64,000 nt of DNA from Fodinicurvata sp. EGI_FJ10296 (GTDB taxonomy: Bacteria; Pseudomonadota; Alphaproteobacteria; DSM-16000; Inquilinaceae), in NCBI RefSeq assembly GCF_040712075.1, contig NZ_JBFCVL010000010.1, positions 62,001 through 126,000 on the forward strand, given 5' to 3'. The translations under genes were made by a program, and so were the position numbers. The notes below the pieces were generated by a model that was not told where the DNA came from, did no database searches, and was given only the letters and a program-made list of their open reading frames with translations. Positions 7,839-17,397 of this stretch are shown piece after piece (position 1 is the stretch's first letter; each line of letters starts with the position of its first letter).

Positions 7839-9220
7839 CCGCCACCCAATCCCTGTCGGCCGACGGACGCGTGATCCGGCACTGGGCCCCGGAAGACGAC
7901 TCATTCTGGGAGCGCGAGGGACGCCGGGTCGCCCGGCGCAATCTGTGGATATCCATCCCTGCCCTGTTCCTGGCCTTTGCCGTCTGGATGATCTGGAGCG
8001 TGGTGGCAGCATTCATGCCGGCCGCCGGTTTCGATTTCACCACCGGCCAGCTCTTCTGGCTGGCGGCGTTGCCGGGCCTGTCGGGCGCCACCTTTCGGGT
8101 CTTCTATTCCTTCATGGTGCCGATCTTCGGTGGCCGCAAATGGACGACGATATCGACCGCGTCACTGCTGATACCGGCGCTGGGGATCGGGTTCGCGCTG
8201 CAGAACCCCGATACGCCCTACTGGATTTTCCTGATCCTGTCGCTGGCGTGCGGGTTCGGCGGCGGCAACTTTGCCTCGTCCATGGCCAATATCAGCTTTT
8301 TCTTTCCCAAGCGGGAAAAGGGCAACGCGCTGGCCCTGAACGCCGGTCTTGGCAATCTGGGCGTCAGCGGTCTGCAATTCGCCGCACCCCTGGTCATCAC
8401 GGCCGCGGTATTCGGCGCGATCGGTGGCCCGCCGGCGGTAGATAGCGGCGATTCAACGATCTGGTTGCAGAACGCGGCCTTTATCTGGGTGCCGTTCATC
8501 GTGCTGTCGTCGATTGCCGCCTGGTTCGGCATGAACGATCTGGCCAGCGCCAAAGCCTCGTTCGCCGATCAGGCCGCCATTTTCCGCCGCAAGCACAACT
8601 GGGTTATGTGCTGGCTCTATGTCGGCACCTTCGGCTCGTTCATCGGCTATTCCGCTGCGCTGCCGCTGCTCGCCCGCACCCAGTTTCCCGACGTGGAATC
8701 GCTGCAGATCGCCTTTATCGGCCCCCTGCTCGGCGCCCTGACGCGCGCCGGCAGCGGCTGGATCGCCGACCGGTTCGGCGGCGGCCGGGTGACCCTGTGG
8801 GTATTCGTCGGCATGGCGCTGGGCGTCGTCGGCGTCATCTTCTTCGTCAATGCCGGCATGTTCTGGGGCTTCTTCCTGACCTTCCTGGTGCTGTTCTCGC
8901 TGACGGGCGTCGGCAACGCGTCCACCTTCCAGATGATCCCGGTCATCTTCCTGACCGAGCGGACGCGGGCGATGGCCGGCACCGCCACCGACGCCGACGA
9001 AATTCGCCGCACCGCCGATCGAGAGTCCGCGGCGACAATCGGTTTCACCTCGGCCATCGCCGCCTATGGCGCCTTCTTCATTCCGCAGGGCTTCGGCACA
9101 TCACTGGCGCTGACCGGATCACCCGAAGCCGCGCTGATCGCCTTTCTGGCCTTCTATGCGACCTGCATCGCCGTGACCTGGTGGTTCTACACACGCAAAA
9201 ACGCGGAGATCCCATGCTGA
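7835..9220 (+). CDS. narK2: NarK2-type nitrate/nitrite antiporter (MFS)
   Basis: This 461-aa transporter resembles E. coli NarK. It has the polar N-terminus WEREGRRVARRNLWISIPALFLAFAVWMIWSVV and the nitrate-signature LNAGLGNLGVSGLQF. The C-terminal half has GFTSAIAAYGAFFIPQGFG, a divergent second signature. The start ATG at 7835 overlaps the narK1 stop by 4 bp; the reading frame stays open far upstream inside narK1, but that part is only a shadow frame. In some denitrifiers the two NarK domains are fused into one protein; here they are separate but coupled. Confidence 0.9.
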   Translation: MTATQSLSADGRVIRHWAPEDDSFWEREGRRVARRNLWISIPALFLAFAVWMIWSVVAAFMPAAGFDFTTGQLFWLAALPGLSGATFRVFYSFMVPIFGGRKWTTISTASLLIPALGIGFALQNPDTPYWIFLILSLACGFGGGNFASSMANISFFFPKREKGNALALNAGLGNLGVSGLQFAAPLVITAAVFGAIGGPPAVDSGDSTIWLQNAAFIWVPFIVLSSIAAWFGMNDLASAKASFADQAAIFRRKHNWVMCWLYVGTFGSFIGYSAALPLLARTQFPDVESLQIAFIGPLLGALTRAGSGWIADRFGGGRVTLWVFVGMALGVVGVIFFVNAGMFWGFFLTFLVLFSLTGVGNASTFQMIPVIFLTERTRAMAGTATDADEIRRTADRESAATIGFTSAIAAYGAFFIPQGFGTSLALTGSPEAALIAFLAFYATCIAVTWWFYTRKNAEIPC

Positions 9221-9296
9221 GCCGTCATCCGCGACCGCTGCCGGCATTCCGGCCCCCATTCTGGCCCCCATTCAGACCGACTCAGGAGATCCTTCT

Positions 9297-12200
9297 ATGA
9301 GCCATATCCTCGACCGTCTGACCTTTCTGACCCGGAAGGACGAACCATTCTCCGACGGCCATGGCATCACGACCACCGAAGGCCGGGGTTGGGAAGACAG
9401 CTATCGCAAACGCTGGCAGCACGACAAGGTCGTGCGCTCGACCCATGGCGTGAACTGCACGGGGTCGTGCTCGTGGAAGATCTATGTCAAGGGCGGCATC
9501 GTCACCTGGGAAACCCAGCAGACCGACTATCCCCGCACGCGCCCCGACCTGCCCAACCACGAACCGCGCGGCTGCGCCCGGGGCGCCAGCTATTCCTGGT
9601 ATCTTTATTCCGGCTCGCGGGTGAAATATCCACTGATCCGGTCGCGGCTGCTGCGCCACTGGCGCGCGGCGCGGGCCACGAACACGCCGGTCTCCGCCTG
9701 GGCGTCGATCGTGGAGGACCCGGCCAAGCGGCAGGATTATATCAAGATGCGTGGTCATGGCGGTCTCGTCCGCGCGTCCTGGGACGAGGTCAACGAGATC
9801 ATCGCCTCGGCCAACGCCTATACGGCGAAAAAGCACGGGCCGGACCGGATCTTCGGCTTCTCGCCGATCCCGGCGATGTCGATGATTTCCTATGCCGCGG
9901 GCGCGCGCTACCTGTCGCTGATCGGCGGCGTGTGCGGGTCGTTCTACGACTGGTATTGCGACCTGCCACCGGCCAGCCCGCAAACCTGGGGCGAGCAGAC
10001 CGACGTTCCGGAATCCGCCGACTGGTACAATGCCGGTTTCCTGATGCTATGGGGCTCGAACGTGCCGCAGACGCGCACGCCCGACGCCCATTTCTATACC
10101 GAGGTCCGGTACAAGGGCACCAAATCGGTCGTCGTGTCGCCGGATTATTCCGAAGCGTCGAAATTCGCCGATCTTTGGCTGAACCCCAAACAGGGCACGG
10201 ATGCTGCGCTGGCGTTGGCGATGGGCCATGTCGTGCTCAAGGAGTATCACGTCGAACGGCAGGCAAAGTATTTCGATGACTACGCCCGCCAGTACACCGA
10301 TATGCCGATGCTGGTGAAGCTGACCAAACGCGACGGCCGGTATATCGCCGAAGGGCTGCTGCGCGCCGGCGAGTTCGCCGACGGCCTGGGCGAGACGAAC
10401 AACCCCGACTGGAAAACCGTCGGCATCGACGAGGTCAGCGGGTCCCTGGTCGCGCCGCACGGCTCGATCGGCTATCGCTGGGGAGAAAAGGGCAAATGGA
10501 ATCTCGAAGAGAAGGATTCCGGCGGCCGGGACATCCGGCTGGCGCTGTCGCTGGCCGACGCCCATGACGAGATGGCGACCGTCGGCTTCCCCTATTTCGG
10601 CGGCCGCGCGACCGAGAATTTCACCGCTACCGACCACGGCGAGATCCTCGACCGCAACGTCCCTGTCCGCCGGGTGACGCTGAAGGACGGCGAGACGCTG
10701 GTCGCCACGGTCTTCGACCTGCATTGCGCAAACTACGGCATTGACCGCGGTTTCGGCGGTGCGAATGTCGCGGCCTCCTTCGACGAGGACGTGCCGTTCA
10801 CGCCGGCATGGGCAGAGAAGATCACCGGCCTGTCGCGCGACAAGATCATCCATGTGGCGCGCGAATTCGCAACCAATGCTGAAAAGACCAATGGACGGTC
10901 GATGGTCATCCTCGGCGCAGGGCTGAACCACTGGTACCACATGGATATGAGCTACCGGGGGATCATCAATCTCCTGGTCATGTGCGGCTGTATCGGCCAA
11001 TCGGGCGGCGGCTGGTCGCATTATGTCGGTCAGGAAAAGCTGCGCCCGCAACTGGGCTGGCTGCCGCTGGCCTTCGGGCTCGACTGGTCGCGGCCGCCGC
11101 GCCAGATGAACTCGACCAGTTTCTGGTATGCCCATACCGACCAGTGGCGGTACGAGAAACTCGACGTCGACGAGATCCTGTCGCCGACCGCGCCGGAAGG
11201 CGACTGGTCGGGTTCGCTGATCGACTACAATATCCGCGCCGAGCGAATGGGATGGCTGCCATCGGCTCCGCAACTGAAACAGAATCCGCTGACCGTCGCC
11301 GCCATGGCGGCCGAAGCGGGACTGGATCCGAAAGACTACGTCGCGCAGGCGCTGAAAAGCGGTGATCTGGAAATGTCGTGCCAGGATCCGGACGATCCGG
11401 CCAACTGGCCGCGCAATCTGTTCGTCTGGCGCTCGAACCTGCTGGGATCGTCCGGCAAGGGGCACGAATACTTTCTGAAGCATCTTCTGGGCACGACCCA
11501 CGGCGTGCTGGGCAAGGATCTGGGTGTCGAGGGCCAGGCCAAATCGGACGAGGCCAAGTGGCACGAGCATGCGCCGGAAGGAAAGCTCGACCTGCTGGTG
11601 ACGCTGGACTTCCGGATGTCCACCACCTGCGTGTTGTCGGACATCGTGCTGCCGGTGGCCACCTGGTACGAGAAGAACGACCTGAACACGTCGGACATGC
11701 ACCCGTTCATCCATCCGCTGACGGCGGCGACCGATCCGGTCTGGGAATGCAAGAGCGACTGGGACATCTATCGCAATCTGGCGCAGAAGTTCTCGGAAGT
11801 CGCGCCAGAAGTGCTGGGCGTCGAGAAGGATGTCGTTCTCACGCCGATCCTGCACGACACACCGGGGGAGATCGCCCAGCCCTATGACGTGCGCGACTGG
11901 AAACGCGGCGAGGTCGACCCGATCCCGGGCCGGACGATGCCGCAGGTCACCGTCGTCGAGCGCGATTACGCCAACATCTACAAGAAGTTCACCGCCGTCG
12001 GGCCGCTGCTCGACACCCTCGGCAATGGCGGCAAGGGCATCACCTGGAAAACCGAAGCCGAAGTCGGCGATCTGGGCGATCTGAATGGCCGGGTGACGGA
12101 GGAAGGCGTCACCAAAGGCCGACCGCGCATCGTCACCGACATCGACGCGACCGAGGTCGTCCTGATGCTGGCGCCGGAGACCAACGGCCATGTCGCGGTC

Positions 12201-13037
12201 AAGGCATGGCAGGCGCTGACCGACATCACCGGGCGCGAACACACCCATCTTGCGCGCTCGAAGCAGGACGAGAAGATCCGTTTTCGCGATATCACGGCAC
12301 AGCCGCGCAAGATCATCTCGTCGCCGACCTGGTCGGGGCTGGAATCCGAAGAGGTCTGCTATAACGCCGGCTACACCAATGTCCACGAGTTGATCCCGTG
12401 GCGCACCCTGACAGGCCGTCAGCAGCTGTATCAGGATCACCGCTGGATGCTGGCATTCGGGGAAGCCATGTGCACCTGGAAGCCGCCGATCGACCTGAAA
12501 ACGGTCGAGCGCATTCGCGGCACGGTGCCCAACGGCAACGGCGAAGTCGTGCTGAATTTCATCACGCCGCACCAGAAATGGGGCATCCACTCCACCTATT
12601 CCGACAATCTGCTGATGCTGACCCTGAACCGCGGCGGGCCGGTGATCTGGATTTCGGAAACCGACGCCAAATCGGCCGGCATCGTCGATAACGACTGGGT
12701 CGAAGTCTACAACACCAACGGCGCCCTGACCGCCCGCGCGGTGGTCTCGCAGCGCGTCAATCCGGGCATGGTCATGATGTACCACGCCCAGGAAAAGATC
12801 GTGAATACGCCCGGTTCCGAGATCACCGGACAGCGCGGCGGCATTCACAACTCTGTCACCCGGACCACGCTCAAGCCCACGCACATGATCGGCGGCTACG
12901 CCCAGCAATCCTACGGCTTCAACTATTACGGCACCGTCGGATCGAACCGGGACGAGTTCGTCATCGTGCGCAAGATGGACAAGATCGACTGGCTCGAAGG
13001 CCCCTACGAAGACAGCAAGAAGGATGCGGCGGAATGA
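9297..13037 (+). CDS. narG: Respiratory nitrate reductase alpha subunit NarG
   Basis: This is the catalytic molybdenum subunit (1246 aa), which reduces nitrate to nitrite on the cytoplasmic face of the membrane. The FS0 cluster ligands are His50, Cys54, Cys58 and Cys93, and the molybdenum-ligand aspartate is Asp222 in the block YDWYCDLPPASPQTWGEQTD. The N-terminus has no signal peptide, as expected for a cytoplasm-facing NarG. CAGGAG lies nine bases before the ATG. Its stop overlaps the narH start by 4 bp. All diagnostic residues are present and full length is retained. Confidence 0.98.
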   Translation: MSHILDRLTFLTRKDEPFSDGHGITTTEGRGWEDSYRKRWQHDKVVRSTHGVNCTGSCSWKIYVKGGIVTWETQQTDYPRTRPDLPNHEPRGCARGASYSWYLYSGSRVKYPLIRSRLLRHWRAARATNTPVSAWASIVEDPAKRQDYIKMRGHGGLVRASWDEVNEIIASANAYTAKKHGPDRIFGFSPIPAMSMISYAAGARYLSLIGGVCGSFYDWYCDLPPASPQTWGEQTDVPESADWYNAGFLMLWGSNVPQTRTPDAHFYTEVRYKGTKSVVVSPDYSEASKFADLWLNPKQGTDAALALAMGHVVLKEYHVERQAKYFDDYARQYTDMPMLVKLTKRDGRYIAEGLLRAGEFADGLGETNNPDWKTVGIDEVSGSLVAPHGSIGYRWGEKGKWNLEEKDSGGRDIRLALSLADAHDEMATVGFPYFGGRATENFTATDHGEILDRNVPVRRVTLKDGETLVATVFDLHCANYGIDRGFGGANVAASFDEDVPFTPAWAEKITGLSRDKIIHVAREFATNAEKTNGRSMVILGAGLNHWYHMDMSYRGIINLLVMCGCIGQSGGGWSHYVGQEKLRPQLGWLPLAFGLDWSRPPRQMNSTSFWYAHTDQWRYEKLDVDEILSPTAPEGDWSGSLIDYNIRAERMGWLPSAPQLKQNPLTVAAMAAEAGLDPKDYVAQALKSGDLEMSCQDPDDPANWPRNLFVWRSNLLGSSGKGHEYFLKHLLGTTHGVLGKDLGVEGQAKSDEAKWHEHAPEGKLDLLVTLDFRMSTTCVLSDIVLPVATWYEKNDLNTSDMHPFIHPLTAATDPVWECKSDWDIYRNLAQKFSEVAPEVLGVEKDVVLTPILHDTPGEIAQPYDVRDWKRGEVDPIPGRTMPQVTVVERDYANIYKKFTAVGPLLDTLGNGGKGITWKTEAEVGDLGDLNGRVTEEGVTKGRPRIVTDIDATEVVLMLAPETNGHVAVKAWQALTDITGREHTHLARSKQDEKIRFRDITAQPRKIISSPTWSGLESEEVCYNAGYTNVHELIPWRTLTGRQQLYQDHRWMLAFGEAMCTWKPPIDLKTVERIRGTVPNGNGEVVLNFITPHQKWGIHSTYSDNLLMLTLNRGGPVIWISETDAKSAGIVDNDWVEVYNTNGALTARAVVSQRVNPGMVMMYHAQEKIVNTPGSEITGQRGGIHNSVTRTTLKPTHMIGGYAQQSYGFNYYGTVGSNRDEFVIVRKMDKIDWLEGPYEDSKKDAAE

Positions 13038-14563
13038 AAATCCGTGCTCAAGTCGCCATGGTACTGAACCTGGACAAATGCATCGGGTGTCATACCTGCT
13101 CCGTCACCTGCAAGAACGTCTGGACCAGCCGCGAAGGCATGGAATACGCGTGGTTCAACAACGTCGAGACCAAGCCCGGCATCGGCTACCCCAAGGAATG
13201 GGAAAACCAGAAGAAATGGAACGGCGGCTGGGTCCGGACGTCCGGAGGCAAGATCCATCCCAAACAGGGATCGAAATGGCGGATATTGGCCAAGATCTTC
13301 GCCAACCCCGACCTGCCGGAAATCGACGACTATTACGAGCCGTTCACCTTCGATTACGAACACCTGCAATCGTCCAAGGAGACGCAGGCATTCCCGACCG
13401 CCCGGCCGCGATCGCTGATCACCGGCGAGCGGATGGAAAAGATCGAATGGGGGCCGAACTGGGAGGAGATCCTGGGCGGTGAATTCGCCAAACGCTCGAA
13501 GGACGTGAATTTCGAAGGCGTTCAGAAGGAGATCTACGGCGAATTCGAAAACACCTTCATGATGTATCTGCCGCGCCTGTGCGAGCATTGCCTCAATCCG
13601 AGCTGCGTCGCCTCGTGCCCGTCGGGCGCCATCTACAAGCGCGAGGAAGACGGCATCGTCCTGATCGATCAGGAGAAATGCCGCGGTTGGCGCATGTGCG
13701 TGTCGGGCTGTCCCTACAAGAAGATCTATTACAACTGGGCGTCGGGCAAATCCGAGAAATGCATCTTCTGTTATCCGCGCATCGAGGCCGGCCAGCCGAC
13801 GGTGTGCTCGGAGACCTGCGTCGGACGGATCCGCTATCTGGGCGTCATCCTCTATGACGCCGACGGCATCGAGCACGCCGCATCCGCCGCCAACGAACAG
13901 GACCTGTATGAAGAGCAGCTGAAGCTGTTCAAGGATCCGAACGACCCGGCCGTGATCGAGCAGGCCCGCCACGACGGCGTACCCGAAGCGTGGCTGGAAG
14001 CGGCCAAACGGTCGCCGATCTGGAAGATGGCCATGGACTGGAAGGTGGCCTTCCCGCTGCATCCGGAATACCGGACGCTGCCGATGGTCTGGTACGTCCC
14101 GCCGCTGTCGCCGATCCAGTCGGCGGCCGAAGCCGGCAAGATGGGCACCGACGGCGGCATGCCCGATGTCCGCTCGTTACGCATTCCGTTGAAGTACCTC
14201 GCCAATTTGCTGACCGCGGGCAAGGAAGAGCCGATCGCCCTGTGCCTGGAACGGATGCTGGCCATGCGGGGATACATGCGGGCCAAAACCGTGGACGGTG
14301 TCATCGACGAAAGCATCGCCGAACGGGTCGGCCTGAAGGCGCAGGACATCGAGGACATGTACCAGTTGATGGCGATCGCCAACTACGAAGACCGGTTCGT
14401 CATTCCAACCACGCACCGCGAAGTCGACAGCGATGCCTATGACATGCGCGGCAGTTGCGGCTTCTCGTTCGGTAACAACTGCTCCAGCGGGGCCAGCGAC
14501 GCGACCATGTTCTTCGGCGGTCCCAAGCGCAAGCGTGCCACATCGCCGATGGAGGTGTCGTGA
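13034..14563 (+). CDS. narH: Respiratory nitrate reductase beta subunit NarH
   Basis: This 509-aa iron-sulfur electron-transfer subunit links NarI haems to NarG. The first cysteine group is Cys16, 19, 22 and 26. The later groups include CEHCLNPSCVASCP and CRGWRMCVSGCP, where a tryptophan replaces one cysteine as in the [3Fe-4S] site of characterised NarH proteins. A further group is CIFCYPRIEAGQPTVC. It is coupled to narG and narJ by 4-bp overlaps at both ends. Confidence 0.98.
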   Translation: MKIRAQVAMVLNLDKCIGCHTCSVTCKNVWTSREGMEYAWFNNVETKPGIGYPKEWENQKKWNGGWVRTSGGKIHPKQGSKWRILAKIFANPDLPEIDDYYEPFTFDYEHLQSSKETQAFPTARPRSLITGERMEKIEWGPNWEEILGGEFAKRSKDVNFEGVQKEIYGEFENTFMMYLPRLCEHCLNPSCVASCPSGAIYKREEDGIVLIDQEKCRGWRMCVSGCPYKKIYYNWASGKSEKCIFCYPRIEAGQPTVCSETCVGRIRYLGVILYDADGIEHAASAANEQDLYEEQLKLFKDPNDPAVIEQARHDGVPEAWLEAAKRSPIWKMAMDWKVAFPLHPEYRTLPMVWYVPPLSPIQSAAEAGKMGTDGGMPDVRSLRIPLKYLANLLTAGKEEPIALCLERMLAMRGYMRAKTVDGVIDESIAERVGLKAQDIEDMYQLMAIANYEDRFVIPTTHREVDSDAYDMRGSCGFSFGNNCSSGASDATMFFGGPKRKRATSPMEVS

Positions 14564-15291
14564 TGATCAGGACATTCAAGGCCCTGTCCGCCCTGCTGAG
14601 CTATCCCTCGACCGAATTGCAGCAGGCGATCCCGGATATCCGCGCCGTTCTGCAGCAGGAGGGACTGGCCGACGCGGCCGACCGGGCGGCGCTGGAGCCG
14701 CTGTTGTCGGACATCGAGAGCAGCGACATCTACGAGCTGCAGGAACGCTATACGTTCCTTTTCGACCGGACCCGGTCATTGTCGCTGCACCTGTTCGAGC
14801 ATGTGCATGGCGAAAGCCGGGACCGGGGCCAGGCCATGGTCGATCTGGGCCAGCATTACGAGGAACACGGTTTCGTCCCGGCCACCAACGAGCTGCCGGA
14901 CTATCTGCCGATGTTCCTGGAATTTCTGGCTGTGGTCCCGATCGACAGGGCGCGGGTGCTGCTGGCCGATCCGCTGGAGATACTGGCCGCGCTGGATGAC
15001 CGGCTGGCCAAGCGCGAAACGCCGTACCGGGCGATCTTCCGGACTCTGCTGACCATCGCCCGGCGCCCAGCCAACGAGGAAGTGCTCGACGCGTTACGGG
15101 CCGAAAACGATACGGCGGCCGACGATCTCGACGCGATCGATCGCGAATGGGAAGAGGCGGCCGTGACCTTTGGTCCCGACTCCATGCCAGGCTCAACAGA
15201 AGGCGGATGCGGCGCATCGCGGCTTCAGACCCGGCTGCGGGCGGATATGCGCGATCCGCGTTTGGCCCCGCCCCCCACCCGCGCACGTTGA
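14560..15291 (+). CDS. narJ: Nitrate reductase assembly chaperone NarJ
   Basis: This 243-aa cytoplasmic chaperone binds apo-NarG and is needed for molybdenum cofactor insertion and membrane attachment. The conserved opening is FKALSALLSYPS; the region LFDRTRSLSLHLFEHVHGESRDRGQAMVDL is the family hallmark. A GTG at 14560 overlaps the narH stop (GTGA) and is immediately followed by an ATG at 14563, so either may be used. The C-terminal 30 residues are Pro/Arg-rich and less conserved. Confidence 0.95.
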   Translation: MMIRTFKALSALLSYPSTELQQAIPDIRAVLQQEGLADAADRAALEPLLSDIESSDIYELQERYTFLFDRTRSLSLHLFEHVHGESRDRGQAMVDLGQHYEEHGFVPATNELPDYLPMFLEFLAVVPIDRARVLLADPLEILAALDDRLAKRETPYRAIFRTLLTIARRPANEEVLDALRAENDTAADDLDAIDREWEEAAVTFGPDSMPGSTEGGCGASRLQTRLRADMRDPRLAPPPTRAR

Positions 15292-15360
15292 CGGCACGCA
15301 CCGCCGATGCCGATTCCCCGTCCGTCACCAAACGGGCGGGGTCTATCAGGAGACAAAGCC

Positions 15361-16134
15361 ATGTCCGGCTATTTCAATACCTTCTTCTTCGGGATCTTTC
15401 CCTATATCGCGCTGGCCGTATTCGTCGTCGGGTCGATCATCCGGTTCGACCGCGAACCCTATTCCTGGCGCGCGCAATCCAGCCAGTTCCTGCGCCGCAA
15501 GCAACTGATCTGGGGGTCGGTTCTCTTCCATGCCGGCATCCTGTTCCTGTTCTTCGGGCATTTCATCGGCCTTCTGACGCCGCATTTCTTCTACAGCTAT
15601 GTCATCACGGCCGAGAACAAAGCGATGCTTGCGATCGTCGCCGGTGGAACGGCCGGCGTTGCCTGCTTCATCGGCCTTACGATGTTGCTGCACCGGCGTC
15701 TGTTCGACAGCCGCATCCGCAAGACCAGCACCGTGATGGATATCGCTATACTGATCATTCTATGGTTGCAGCTGTCGCTGGGTCTCATTTCGGTCCCTTA
15801 TTCGCTGAGCCATGACGACAAGTCAGAGGTCATGCTGCGCGCATCGGAATGGGCGCAGCGGACGCTGACCTTTCGCATCGACGGCACGGCCGACCTGATC
15901 CAGGGACTGGAATGGCCCTATCAGGTTCATATCATCCTGGGGCTGTTCATCTTTCTGTTGTTCCCGTTCAGCCGTCTGGTCCATATCTGGAGTGCACCGA
16001 TCTGGTATCTGGGGCGGCGCGGCTATCAGGTCGTCCGGACCGCCAATCCCGACCATTCCGGCGGTCAGGCGCAACGCCCCTCGCCGGGTTCGCGTCCTGC
16101 CGAGACGTCCCGCCCCACGCAACCAGCGGAGTGA
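15361..16134 (+). CDS. narI: Respiratory nitrate reductase gamma subunit NarI (cytochrome b)
   Basis: This 257-aa membrane subunit oxidises quinol and carries two b haems. The histidines in the expected helices are His57 and His67 (FHAGILFLFFGHF) and His190 and His208 (QVHIILG, RLVHIW). I start it at ATG 15361 because CAGGAGA lies just upstream and the family begins with MSGYFNTFFFGIFPYIA; a longer frame from 15307 adds a non-homologous tail. The C-terminal 40 residues are a Pro/Arg/Ser-rich extension. Confidence 0.96.
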   Translation: MSGYFNTFFFGIFPYIALAVFVVGSIIRFDREPYSWRAQSSQFLRRKQLIWGSVLFHAGILFLFFGHFIGLLTPHFFYSYVITAENKAMLAIVAGGTAGVACFIGLTMLLHRRLFDSRIRKTSTVMDIAILIILWLQLSLGLISVPYSLSHDDKSEVMLRASEWAQRTLTFRIDGTADLIQGLEWPYQVHIILGLFIFLLFPFSRLVHIWSAPIWYLGRRGYQVVRTANPDHSGGQAQRPSPGSRPAETSRPTQPAE

Positions 16135-16137
16135 CAG

Positions 16138-16980
16138 ATGCAACTGTTCGATGCCAACGATCTGGCCGCGGCGGCACTGCCGCCGGCGCCAACGGTGCGG
16201 GTGAACGGCGTGGAGATCGAGAAAACCGCGATCACGCGCGAGATCCAGCACCACCCGGCGCCATCCGCCAGCGACGCCATGCAGGCGGCGACCCATGCGC
16301 TGGTGGTCCGCGAATTGCTGCTGCAGCAGGCCGACCGTCTGGAAATCAGCGCCGACCCGCAGACAGACGACGACGGACGCCGCGAGACCGATGACGATTC
16401 GCGCATCCGGCAATTGCTGGACCGGGAGGTGACGGTACCCGCGCCGACCGAAGCCGAATGCCGGCGCTACTACGACGTCAACCGAAGCCGGTTCTCAAGC
16501 CCCGACATCTACGAGCCGGCGCATATCCTGTTTCCGGCCCGCGTCTCGGACGGACAAGCCTATCAAGCCGCCATCGCCGCCGCGGCCGCGGCAATCGAGG
16601 AACTGACGGCACAGCCCGAGCGTTTCGAAACCATGGCCCGCGACCTGTCCGCCTGCCCCTCGGCGTCCTCGGGCGGCAATCTCGGCCAGATCACCCAGGG
16701 TCAGACGACACCGGAATTCGAGGAAGCGGTCATGGCGATGACACCCGGCACGATCGCGAAGGAGCCCGTGATGTCGAAATACGGCGTCCATGTCATACGG
16801 CTCGACCGGCGCATCGACGGCCAGCAACTTCCCTTCGATCTGGTAAAGGACGAAATCGCCGACTATCTGGCCGACCGCGTGTTCCAGCGCGCTGTCCACC
16901 AATACATCTCGATCCTGGCGGGTCAGGCCGCAATCGAAGGTGTCGACCTGGAGGCGGCGACCAGCCCGTTGGTCCAATGA
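16138..16980 (+). CDS. Parvulin-type peptidyl-prolyl isomerase of the nar operon
   Basis: This 280-aa protein begins 3 bp after narI. The N-terminal half resembles SurA/NifM-like chaperone helices. The parvulin domain spans about residues 120-225 (EPAHILFPARV, SACPSASSGGNLGQITQGQTTPEFEEAVMAM, SKYGVHVIRLDRR). No signal peptide or membrane segment is present, so it should act in the cytoplasm, which fits a role in folding NarGHI or a cofactor-insertion step. A parvulin after narI recurs in proteobacterial nar operons, but its client has not been shown here. Confidence 0.85.
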   Translation: MQLFDANDLAAAALPPAPTVRVNGVEIEKTAITREIQHHPAPSASDAMQAATHALVVRELLLQQADRLEISADPQTDDDGRRETDDDSRIRQLLDREVTVPAPTEAECRRYYDVNRSRFSSPDIYEPAHILFPARVSDGQAYQAAIAAAAAAIEELTAQPERFETMARDLSACPSASSGGNLGQITQGQTTPEFEEAVMAMTPGTIAKEPVMSKYGVHVIRLDRRIDGQQLPFDLVKDEIADYLADRVFQRAVHQYISILAGQAAIEGVDLEAATSPLVQ

Positions 16981-17297
16981 CCATGGCGCAGGACGCGTCG
17001 ATGCCGATGCTGGGCGACCTGATCGAGATGGCCGAGACGGGGCCTGCCCTGGCCGCGGCGCTTGCCGCCGCCGGACAAGCGCCCCTGATCGACCGCATCA
17101 ACGTGGCGGCCGAGCGGCTGGGGCTGGCACCGGAGGACTTCGCCCGCCTCGCCATCCGGCGATTCAGCGAGCGGGCAGACGACGAGCAATGGGTCCGGGT
17201 CATGGGGGTCGCCGGACGCGACAACCGGCCCGGCGCCGCCCTGATTGCGGCAATTCTGCACACGGCAGTCAACGATGCCGAAGCATTGTCCTCGTGA
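16977..17297 (+). CDS. Conserved-looking 106-aa protein of unknown function in the nar operon
   Basis: The start ATG overlaps the parvulin stop by 4 bp (ATGA). The product is small, soluble and mostly helical in appearance (MLGDLIEMAETGPALAAALAAAGQ, RLGLAPEDFARLAIRRFSERADDEQWVRVMGV). It lacks cysteines, a signal peptide and membrane segments. I do not recognise its family. Operon position and coupling suggest a nitrate-reductase or molybdenum-cofactor role; a helical adaptor or chaperone is possible. Confidence 0.75.
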   Translation: MTMAQDASMPMLGDLIEMAETGPALAAALAAAGQAPLIDRINVAAERLGLAPEDFARLAIRRFSERADDEQWVRVMGVAGRDNRPGAALIAAILHTAVNDAEALSS

Positions 17298-17397
17298 TGC
17301 CCGCTTCTCGTAACAGGGCCGCTCGCAACCCGGGCGCCCGTGATGCTAATATCGGCCAACGCGGCCGGCCGCCGCTCCGGACGAAAGGAGCCAGATC

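Noticed and set aside
10047-12908. A 953-codon open frame antisense to narG
   Set aside because: It mirrors narG codon structure in a high-G+C genome, has no protein-family features and no ribosome site; narG on the other strand has all diagnostic residues.
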